Shown here piece by piece: positions 16,152 through 21,974 of a DNA stretch of 64,000 nucleotides. The notes below the pieces were generated by a model. It made no database searches. It saw only the letters and a program-made list of their open reading frames with translations, and had not been told where the DNA came from. The DNA lies in contig JAKBKY010000001.1 in assembly GCA_021832345.1 (NCBI GenBank), positions 86,385-150,384 of the forward strand, written 5' to 3'. Source of the stretch: a bacterium (GTDB taxonomy: Bacteria; Vulcanimicrobiota; Vulcanimicrobiia; Vulcanimicrobiales; Vulcanimicrobiaceae). The translations under genes were made by a program, and so were the position numbers. Within the stretch, counting starts at the first letter, position 1. Every line of letters begins with the position of its first letter.

Positions 16152-16828
16152 GCCATTTCAACGCGCACATCGAAGTTCTGCCACCCGCGCAACGGGCGCT
16201 CTGGCCATCCTTGCGCGCTGTAACCACCTTGAGCTTCGTACTCTACGGCGGCACCGCCGTTGGCCTGCGACTCGGGCATCGCGCGTCCATCGATTTTGAC
16301 TTTTTCAGCAACGCGCCGCTCGATCGTGACGCATTGAACGAAGCTCTTCCTTTCCTGGCGCAGGCGCAGGTGCTCCAAGATCACAGTCATACGCGCAGCG
16401 TCGTTGTTACGCTCATCGAGAACGCACCTGTCAAACTATCATTCTTTGGGAATCTCCATCTCGGACGGATCGGCATTCCAGAGCGTACGCATGATGATGT
16501 TCTCGACGTAGCCTCGCTCGAGGATCTCATGGCTTTTAAGCTCGCGGTTCTTTCCCAACGCGTTGAAGCAAAAGACTACGTCGATGTAGCCGCAATGGTT
16601 CGTGCGGGCGCCAGTCTTGAGCGCGGGCTCGCCGGCGCTCGAGCGATCTACGGATCGCAGTTTCAGCCGTGCGAAAGCCTCAAAGCCATGACCTACTTCG
16701 AAGAAGGTGACCTCACCACGCTATCGGAGGCCGACCGCGACACGCTACGCGTTGCCGCAAGCAAGGTCCGTGAGATTCCCTCCGTATCGCTCGCATCGCC
16801 ACATTTCGCCCTAGGTCCGCTCGGCTAA
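16148..16828 (+). CDS. AbiEii/AbiGii-family nucleotidyltransferase toxin
   Basis: A 226-residue protein. The nucleotidyltransferase core is FVLYGGTAVGLRLGHRASID followed by FDFFS, giving the GG-x-A and DxD-type catalytic pattern. AKDYVDVAAMVRAG near residue 145 matches the conserved K-D-x-x-D helix of the family. AbiEii toxins transfer nucleotides, to tRNA in the studied cases, and cause growth arrest or phage abortive infection. GTG at 16148 overlaps the upstream stop. The gene ends by overlapping the HEPN pseudogene by 18 bases, convergently. Confidence 0.85.
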   Translation: MSHFNAHIEVLPPAQRALWPSLRAVTTLSFVLYGGTAVGLRLGHRASIDFDFFSNAPLDRDALNEALPFLAQAQVLQDHSHTRSVVVTLIENAPVKLSFFGNLHLGRIGIPERTHDDVLDVASLEDLMAFKLAVLSQRVEAKDYVDVAAMVRAGASLERGLAGARAIYGSQFQPCESLKAMTYFEEGDLTTLSEADRDTLRVAASKVREIPSVSLASPHFALGPLG

Positions 16829-17180
16829 CTCGCGCCCCACGACCTCCAGCACGCTCTTCGCTCGCCCTATGCCAAGCGTGGCTTCTTCGAGTTGAAACGT
16901 CGTCGCCGGTACAGCCCCGCCGAGGGCATCGGGATACCGCGTCGACTGATAGTACGCGTCGAGCGCTGCCGCCCCACGGAGTTCGTCAGCAACCGCTGGA
17001 TCGGCACTGCGCAACTCGGCCAACAAGGCCGTAATCACGTGCGTCCGCGCAAAGTCCCCGCGTATCCAGATCAAGAGCCCTTTGAGCGCCTTTTCAGCGC
17101 TCTGTTGGCACAGGAAGAGGACCAGAGGCGCGGGCTTGCTCGAGCCAGCGCCGCGCCTGATCAAGCGGATGCTCTTGCAT
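16811..17180 (-). pseudogene. HEPN-domain toxin gene with internal deletion and frameshift
   Basis: The gene opens with ATG at 17180 as MQEHPLDQARRWLEQARA, a normal HEPN start, then hits a stop within ten codons. In another frame the rest of the domain continues as LFLCQQSAEKALKGLLIWIR and on to AKSVLEVVGRELAERT. The usual D-L-x-x-A helix between these parts is missing, so a short deletion probably removed it and shifted the frame. It follows the MNT gene with overlap, as in MNT-HEPN toxin pairs. Confidence 0.75.
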
Positions 17181-17544
17181 AGATCCAGCGGCCCTCCGCA
17201 ACGGCCTGAGCAACGAATGATCGCGTGGCGCGCAGGCGCTCGAACTCTTCCGGGGTGTAGACGATAGCGTCGATCGGGACGCCGGGCGGCAATCGCATAT
17301 AGAACTGCGCCGTGCGCTCGCCCTGCGGCAGCGACGATTCGGCGATGACGATGAGGTCCAAATCGCTCGTCGGCGCAACTTCTTGCCGGGCGTACGAGCC
17401 GAACGCCAGCACCCGCACGATGCCCGCATCCAGCGCGCAGGCCGCGCATACGGCCGCTACCGTCGCGTCGAGCGCTAGGCGCCGCTCACGCGCACGGCGG
17501 TGCCACCACTGAGGGTACGGACGCGTTGTCGCCATCAGGGGCAA
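17161..17544 (-). CDS. MNT-type nucleotidyltransferase (MNT-HEPN antitoxin)
   Basis: A protein of up to 127 residues with the minimal nucleotidyltransferase motif VLAFGSYARQEVAPTSDLDL, giving GS-x(9-10)-DxD. In MNT-HEPN modules this protein inactivates the HEPN RNase, in studied cases by AMPylation. Here the catalytic aspartates are intact, but the adjoining HEPN gene is broken. Likely starts are TTG 17544 or ATG 17535. A partial copy with the DxD removed lies at 21451-21630. Confidence 0.8.
   Translation of the reverse strand: MPLMATTRPYPQWWHRRARERRLALDATVAAVCAACALDAGIVRVLAFGSYARQEVAPTSDLDLIVIAESSLPQGERTAQFYMRLPPGVPIDAIVYTPEEFERLRATRSFVAQAVAEGRWIYARASA
17262..17457. repeat. Duplicated MNT segment (second copy 21477-21630)
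   Basis: 196 bases here correspond to 154 bases at 21477-21630. The second copy lacks a 6-base and a 36-base stretch, accounting for the whole length difference; the remaining sequence is nearly identical. A flanking segment near 17566-17622 also resembles 21649-21708. Confidence 0.85.
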
Positions 17545-17637
17545 GGGTTCGCCGCTGCCGCCTGCAGCTCCGGTCGAGCAGGCCGCGCTACCGATGATTT
17601 TCGAGTGCGGCGATCGAGACGGCCGCCGTCGCTCAAC

Positions 17638-18027
17638 TCAAAGAAACAGGTCTGCCGAGACGTTGAAAGCCTCCGAGAGTTTCTTGATGTGCGTTTTGCT
17701 CAAGGAACGCTTGCCCGACAATACCTCCGAGGCGATGCCGCTCGACCCAAGGAGCCGAGCGAGCGCGGCCTGCGACATGCCGCTAGCCGCCATGAGTTCC
17801 TTGAGTGCTTCCAGCGGCTCCGGGGCGGCGATAGGCTCGCGCTCCTCCTCGTAGCGTTCGATCAACACCGAGAGCAACTCGAGGTAACGATCCTCGGCCG
17901 TTGAGCGCTTTCTATTCAGAAGGCCCTCCACTCGTGCCAGATACTTACGATGCTCCTTCTCGTTATGGATCGCATGCGGGAGATCTTTGTCGAGCAAGTC
18001 CTTGTACGCAGTTTCAACGGCGGTCAT
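17638..18027 (-). CDS. XRE-family antitoxin-like regulator (HigA/COG5499 type)
   Basis: A 129-residue protein with an N-terminal helical region (AEDRYLELLSVLIERYEEE) and a C-terminal XRE helix-turn-helix (MSQAALARLLGSSGIASEVL, then GKRSLSKTHIKKLSEAFNVS). This type normally neutralises a HigB-like interferase, but no such gene adjoins. Instead its ATG overlaps the stop of the Fic gene by 4 bases, so it is probably co-translated with Fic. Its 3' two-thirds is duplicated at 20480-20694. Confidence 0.85.
   Translation of the reverse strand: MTAVETAYKDLLDKDLPHAIHNEKEHRKYLARVEGLLNRKRSTAEDRYLELLSVLIERYEEEREPIAAPEPLEALKELMAASGMSQAALARLLGSSGIASEVLSGKRSLSKTHIKKLSEAFNVSADLFL
17644..17858. repeat. Duplicated XRE-gene segment (second copy 20480-20694)
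   Basis: 215 bases align without gaps to 20480-20694, with about a dozen differences by eye. The second copy carries only the 3' part of the gene. Confidence 0.9.
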
Positions 18028-19313
18028 AGCCGCATTGTAGGCCGCCCGGGAACGGGACGCGTGGGTATCTCGATCTTCGTATCCCCGGCGGGTGACGCGA
18101 GTTGTCGTTCCAAATTGGTAAACGCCGCGATCACCTCGCGGGCCTCGAAGACTTGACCGCGTTGGCGAGCGGCTCGCGAGGGCGATAGAATCCCGACATT
18201 CACGAGCCGTTGTATTCCTTCGAGCGTACTCGGTAAGCTACGTCCGATAAGTTTCGACGCCGCCGCGACAGTCGTTACGGGAGCGCCGGGCAGTACGGAT
18301 AGAATCTTTAGTACAGAGGCATCCGCCCGCGTAGGCCCGAGTTTTGCGCGCCATGCTTGCTGAATCTGCGCGATTGTGTGTTCGAAAGCGGTGGCGTACG
18401 ATACTGCACGCGTACAGGCGGCGGCGAAGGTTCCCATCCAGCGATTGAGGCCCGCAACCGCTTGCGGGGATTCCGGTTCACCAACGTATGCCGTCGCGCG
18501 CAATCCCGCAACATAGTCGAGCGCGCGCGTAGCAAGCACAAGCGAGATAGGCGGGGTGACGACGCTCGTTAATCCGCGCCTGCGCAGGACAAGATGGATC
18601 AGCGCACGGCCAACGCGCCCGTTCCCGTCCGCAAAGGGATGAATCGTTTCGAACTGCGCGTGGGCGATTGCCGCTTGTGCGACCGCTGGAAGCACGTCCG
18701 TATTGCAAAATTCGCACAGGTCCCGCAGAAGGTCCTCGACGATCTCCGGTGGCGGAGGAACAAAGTTGGCTGCGCATGGGTTGTAGCTGCTGCCGCCAAT
18801 CCAATTCTGTGCCATGCGTATCTGACCGCCATATGAAGCCAAATCGCTCGCGGAGAGTAAGCGACGGTGTGTTTCCAACAGCATCGCGATAGAAATAGTC
18901 TCCTGGTCGCGTATGGCAGCAATGGCGTAGGCCATTGCGTCGATGTTCGCGAGCACCTCGGCAGCGGTAACGTCGGGCTGGGGCTCGCCGAACTGCATCG
19001 CTACGTCGGCTTCGAGCAGTCGCCGCGCCCCCACGACTAGCCCCTCTATCCTTGACGAGGCAACCGATTCGGCTCGCAGGAGCAAGCGAGCCAGGGCTTC
19101 GGTATCGGCAAGGGTGGACGTCCCCGCATCAAGCGTGGCAATAGCGCGTTCAGCGTCGGCAACATCGGCAGCCTCCTCGCCGCCAAGCACAAATGAGCGT
19201 CCAACGAGCCGGTCAGGGATGTAAACGCGGTAAGCACCGCCTTGCCGATCTCGGCGCGGCAGGCCCGACGAGGCGTGTGCTCCATCCCAATATCGTTCTT
19301 CGTAGGATGCCAC
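18024..19313 (-). CDS. Fic-domain AMP transferase with inhibitory helix
   Basis: A 429-residue protein with the catalytic Fic motif HPFADGNGRVGR near residue 220 and an N-terminal inhibitory-helix motif SSRIEG near residue 88, matching (S/T)xxxE(G/N). It is therefore a self-inhibited Fic enzyme that would transfer AMP to a protein hydroxyl. A winged-helix-like C-terminal part (SKLIGRSLPSTLEGIQRLVN) follows, common in Fic-HTH proteins. GTG at 19313 is the start, with a weak promoter (TTGTTT, 17 bases, TAAGGT) ending 7 bases before it. The downstream XRE gene overlaps by 4 bases. Confidence 0.92.
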   Translation of the reverse strand: MASYEERYWDGAHASSGLPRRDRQGGAYRVYIPDRLVGRSFVLGGEEAADVADAERAIATLDAGTSTLADTEALARLLLRAESVASSRIEGLVVGARRLLEADVAMQFGEPQPDVTAAEVLANIDAMAYAIAAIRDQETISIAMLLETHRRLLSASDLASYGGQIRMAQNWIGGSSYNPCAANFVPPPPEIVEDLLRDLCEFCNTDVLPAVAQAAIAHAQFETIHPFADGNGRVGRALIHLVLRRRGLTSVVTPPISLVLATRALDYVAGLRATAYVGEPESPQAVAGLNRWMGTFAAACTRAVSYATAFEHTIAQIQQAWRAKLGPTRADASVLKILSVLPGAPVTTVAAASKLIGRSLPSTLEGIQRLVNVGILSPSRAARQRGQVFEAREVIAAFTNLERQLASPAGDTKIEIPTRPVPGRPTMRL

Positions 19314-19337
19314 GAACGTAACCTTACCTCGTAAACC

Positions 19338-19757
19338 TTAATTAAACAAGCGGGGCGTTAGGGATGGGTCCGCCTTAACCCGGCGCCGACAGTTGCGCGA
19401 TCTCTGTCTGCTTTTTGCTTTCGTGCGATCGACCTGCGCATCAAGCGGCCGTTTTTTTAATGGCTTGAGTTTGGCGATTGCCTTAGCGGTGGGCGCGCGT
19501 AGCGCGTCCCACAAGTCGATTTGCTCCTGCTCGCGCAGCCACACGACCGCGCTCGTGCCGAGTACCAGGCCAAGGCGTAGAGCCGTGTCGGGAGTGACTC
19601 GCCGCTTGCCATTGATAATCTCATTCAGACGGTGTCGCGGTATCCCAAGCCTGTCGGCGAGTTGCTGCTGAGTGAGACCGTAGTCTACAAGCACGTCGGC
19701 CAAGAGTGCGCCGGGGTGCTGTGGACGGTGTTTCGGGAGTCCATCAATCGCGATCAT
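19338..19757 (-). CDS. higA: HigA-type antitoxin, module 1, with extended tail
   Basis: A 139-residue XRE antitoxin: HPGALLADVLVDYGLTQQQL, then LNEIINGKRRVTPDTALRLG and WLREQEQIDLWDAL. The family normally ends soon after IAKLKPLKK, but here a basic tail of about 40 residues follows. It begins 4 bases after the higB stop, the usual higB-higA order. It should bind its toxin and the promoter at 20061-20089. Confidence 0.92.
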   Translation of the reverse strand: MIAIDGLPKHRPQHPGALLADVLVDYGLTQQQLADRLGIPRHRLNEIINGKRRVTPDTALRLGLVLGTSAVVWLREQEQIDLWDALRAPTAKAIAKLKPLKKRPLDAQVDRTKAKSRQRSRNCRRRVKADPSLTPRLFN

Positions 19758-19760
19758 TAT

Positions 19761-20054
19761 TCACTCGTCCTTATCGTGAAAGTCAGCAGTTGTGATCCTC
19801 ACGGCTTCGCCGTTTTCCCAATCGAACCGAACGCGGTATTGCCCGTCGATCTGAAATTGGTATGTCTGCCGCCGTTGCAGCATTTTGAACCCTTTGAAGA
19901 TCGCGCAGTCGGTCGGCTTCGCGGCGAGCACTACCCGGTTTAGCTGCCGCTGTGCCTTTTCATGCAGATGCTGCGGAAGCAGTCGGCGCGTGGCCTTTGT
20001 CGCCTGGCCGTTCCATATTTGCCACGTTTCTTCGTCACCGAAGCGTTCTCGCAC
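19761..20054 (-). CDS. higB: HigB/RelE-type toxin, module 1
   Basis: A 97-residue RelE-superfamily ribosome-dependent mRNA interferase. It shows LLPQHLHEKAQRQLNRVVLA, FKGFKMLQRRQTYQFQIDGQ and YRVRFDWENGEAVRITTADF, the HigB ending. Start is GTG at 20054, 6 bases from a TATATT -10 box, so its mRNA may begin at the start codon. About half its positions match module 2 by eye, so it is a related but separate lineage. Confidence 0.92.
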   Translation of the reverse strand: MRERFGDEETWQIWNGQATKATRRLLPQHLHEKAQRQLNRVVLAAKPTDCAIFKGFKMLQRRQTYQFQIDGQYRVRFDWENGEAVRITTADFHDKDE

Positions 20055-20060
20055 ACCTGG

Positions 20061-20089
20061 AATATATCATGTGTCGGTACGCGATACAA
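20061..20089 (-). promoter_or_regulatory. Promoter of higBA module 1
   Basis: On the minus strand TTGTAT (20089-20084), 17 bases, TATATT (20066-20061). The GTG start is 6 bases further on, with no ribosome-binding site between. Confidence 0.7.
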
Positions 20090-20423
20090 GCCCGTGCGCC
20101 GCAAACCCGCATGAATCAAACGCCGGGGCCGCGACTTTGCGCGACCGTCCGCCTTTGCGCCCGTTTTTTCGTGAAGAGGCCCGCTTCGCATCAGTGCGCG
20201 CGCTCCCGCCGATCTTCCCGATCGCGCTCATCCATCGCCGGTTGCCGAAGACGCCGCGCAGGAGACCTTCCGATCCGGGACCAAGGATCGCGATCTGTGC
20301 AACGTCGACCGTCGCTGCGCCCTTCAAGCCTTGCAAAAGCGTACGCGGGATCGCGAGCTGGACGCCCGTAGAAAGTGCGATCACGAGCTTTAATTTTCTG
20401 GCCCATTTTCGGGGTGCAACCAC
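20067..20423 (-). pseudogene. Decaying DUF2442-type gene
   Basis: The open frame contains DUF2442 landmarks seen in the intact protein at 31615-32031: LVIALSTGVQLAIPRTLLQG, then IGKIGGSARTDAKRASSRKN and GRKGGRSRK. The middle, where the conserved LxWPxLD-type segment should be, is shortened, and an unrelated tail follows. The N-terminus has no convincing start. No DUF4160 partner is adjacent. A remnant of a second DUF4160/DUF2442-type module is the simplest reading. Confidence 0.65.
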
Positions 20424-20473
20424 ACGGCCGCCTGCAACGGCGATTGTGACGGCCGCCGTCGCTCGGCTGGGCT

Positions 20474-20694
20474 TTAGACAAACAGGTCTGCCGAGACGTT
20501 GAAAGCCTCCGAGAGTTTCTTGATGTGCGTCTTGCTCAAGGAACGCTTGCCCGAGAATACCTCCGAGGCGATGCCGCTCGACCCAAGCAATCGAGCGAGC
20601 GCGGCCTGCGATATGCCGTTAGCCGCCATGAGTTCCTTGAGCGCTTCCAGCGGCTCTGGGGCGGCGATAGGCTCGCGCTCTTCCTCGTAGCGTT
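20474..20694 (-). pseudogene. 5'-truncated duplicate of the XRE antitoxin gene
   Basis: The minus-strand frame carries the helix-turn-helix and C-terminus of the 17638-18027 protein, ending at TAA 20476-20474. A TGA codon lies just upstream of the homology end, and the first half is missing, so no full protein can be made. Homology stops abruptly at 20694, next to the promoter of higBA module 2. Confidence 0.85.
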
Positions 20695-20734
20695 GTCAGA
20701 ACCGCAACCGCAATAGAGCGGTGGAAGGCCGTTC

Positions 20735-20763
20735 TTGTAAAGCGTCGCTTGACAATATATAAT
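20735..20763 (+). promoter_or_regulatory. Promoter of higBA module 2
   Basis: TTGTAA (20735-20740), 17 bases, TATAAT (20758-20763). The higB ATG is 7 bases downstream, so the predicted transcript starts at the ATG. Confidence 0.75.
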
Positions 20764-20770
20764 CACTGAG

Positions 20771-21079
20771 ATGGAGCGGTTCGGGAGCGACGAGGCTCGC
20801 CTGATTTGGGAGGGTCGCCCAAACAAGGCTACTCGGCGAGTCGTTCCACCAAACCTGCACCGGAAGGCTGCCGGCCTGATGGACCGGATTATCAACACTG
20901 CCACGCTGAGGGACTGCTCCAACTACCCACCCGGATGGCACTTCAAGGAACTACATGGCAAACTGCGTGGTGCATATCAAATCCGAATCGATGGCCAATA
21001 CCGTATCCGCTTTCGTTGGGACCCACGTCGCGGGGCGGTTGGCATTACTGTCGGAGAGTTTCATGGAGAGGATAACTGA
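20771..21079 (+). CDS. higB: HigB-type toxin, module 2
   Basis: A 102-residue RelE/HigB protein: WEGRPNKATRRVVPPNLHRK, WHFKELHGKLRGAYQIRIDG and QYRIRFRWDPRRGAVGITVG. Complete and of normal length. Its TGA overlaps the higA ATG by one base (TGATG). It lies between two pseudogene fragments on the opposite strand, suggesting that the module inserted into an older decaying locus. Confidence 0.93.
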   Translation: MERFGSDEARLIWEGRPNKATRRVVPPNLHRKAAGLMDRIINTATLRDCSNYPPGWHFKELHGKLRGAYQIRIDGQYRIRFRWDPRRGAVGITVGEFHGEDN

Positions 21080-21405
21080 TGGGCAGAGAGGTCATGGTTC
21101 CAACGTATCGACGGCCGAGTACGCCTGGGGAGTTTATTCGCGACTATCTCGACGACGCAGAACTTAATCTCACGCAAGGAACGTTAGCAAATCGGCTGGG
21201 TGTCAGCCGAGGGAATCTGAATGCCATCATCAATGGCAAACGTGCCATCACGCCGGGTATGGCAATGCGGCTTGAACGTGTGCTTGGCGTGAGCATGCAG
21301 ACATGGCTCAACCTCCAAGCAGCCGTTGACGTGTACGATGCTCTGCATTCGCCGGAGGCCAAAGACATCGCGAGACTCAAACCGCTCCGCAAACCTGCTG
21401 CATAA
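21079..21405 (+). CDS. higA: HigA-type antitoxin, module 2
   Basis: A 108-residue XRE antitoxin with STPGEFIRDYLDDAELNLTQ, LNAIINGKRAITPGMAMRLE and the W-x-N-L-Q-x-x-D-x-Y-D ending typical of HigA. Normal family length, unlike the extended module 1 antitoxin. One-base overlap with higB. Confidence 0.93.
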   Translation: MGREVMVPTYRRPSTPGEFIRDYLDDAELNLTQGTLANRLGVSRGNLNAIINGKRAITPGMAMRLERVLGVSMQTWLNLQAAVDVYDALHSPEAKDIARLKPLRKPAA

Positions 21406-21450
21406 TACTCTGGGTCGCCGGCGATCGACCGCGAGCGGCCACTGCTCCGC

Positions 21451-21630
21451 TCATGACGCCACCTCCAGCAGCGCGTCGATAGCGTCGATCGGGACCGGCA
21501 ATCGCATATAGAGCTGCGCCGTGCGCTCGCCCTGCGGCAGCGACGATTCGACTTCTTGCCGGGCGTACGAGCCAAACGCCAGCACCCGCACGATGCCCGC
21601 ATCCAGCGCGCAGGCCGCGCATACGGCCGC
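21451..21630 (-). pseudogene. Remnant of a second MNT gene lacking its catalytic DxD
   Basis: The minus-strand frame reads through VLAFGSYARQEV directly into ESSLPQGERTAQLYMRLP and stops at 21451. Compared with the intact copy, 36 bases are missing in frame, exactly removing the twelve residues APTSDLDLIVIA, plus 6 bases near the end. No start codon exists before the in-frame TAG upstream, so expression is doubtful. Confidence 0.8.
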
Positions 21631-21672
21631 AACCGCGCGGCCGCTTATAGCTCCGGTCAGGCAGGCGAAACG

Positions 21673-21891
21673 CTAGCGATGCTTTTCGAGCGCGGCGATC
21701 GTGACGGCGTGGCCGTCGTGCGTCTCCAGAAACGCCAGGCCTTCGGCCATCCAGGAATCGAGCCCGCCGCTCGAGTGGCGAGCCACTTCGCGGACGACGT
21801 GGAGCCGATGCTTCAGCCACACCAACTCCGTGCGCGTCGTCGTGGGCGCAACGCCGGTGCCGCAGTCGTCGCAGTGGTAACCGTACCTCAT
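21673..21891 (-). CDS. Small protein with one CxxC motif, function unknown
   Basis: A 72-residue protein opening MRYGYHCDDCGTGVAPTT, with a single CxxC that resembles half of a zinc ribbon, followed by a histidine-rich helical part (WLKHRLHVVREVARHSSGG). The family is unrecognised. A decayed copy of its last codons appears beside the intact MNT gene near 17590-17622, so this gene and the MNT-HEPN genes probably once formed one locus. Confidence 0.6.
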   Translation of the reverse strand: MRYGYHCDDCGTGVAPTTTRTELVWLKHRLHVVREVARHSSGGLDSWMAEGLAFLETHDGHAVTIAALEKHR

Positions 21892-21917
21892 CGCCTCGGA
21901 GTTCGTAGATAACGAAA

Positions 21918-21943
21918 CGAGCCCCCGCTTTCGCGGGGGCTCG
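21918..21943 (-). terminator. Terminator of the TonB-receptor-like gene
   Basis: A perfect hairpin with arm CGAGCCCCCGC and loop near GAAA, followed on the minus strand by GTTTCGTT. It lies about 30 bases past the stop of the large receptor gene. Confidence 0.8.
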
Positions 21944-21974
21944 CTCGTGATGTTCTTCGAGGTTCTAGTCGAGA

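Noticed and set aside
20749-20763. TTGACA beside TATAAT before higBA module 2 as a promoter
   Set aside because: Only 3 bases separate them. TTGTAA at 20735-20740 with a 17-base spacer is the workable -35.
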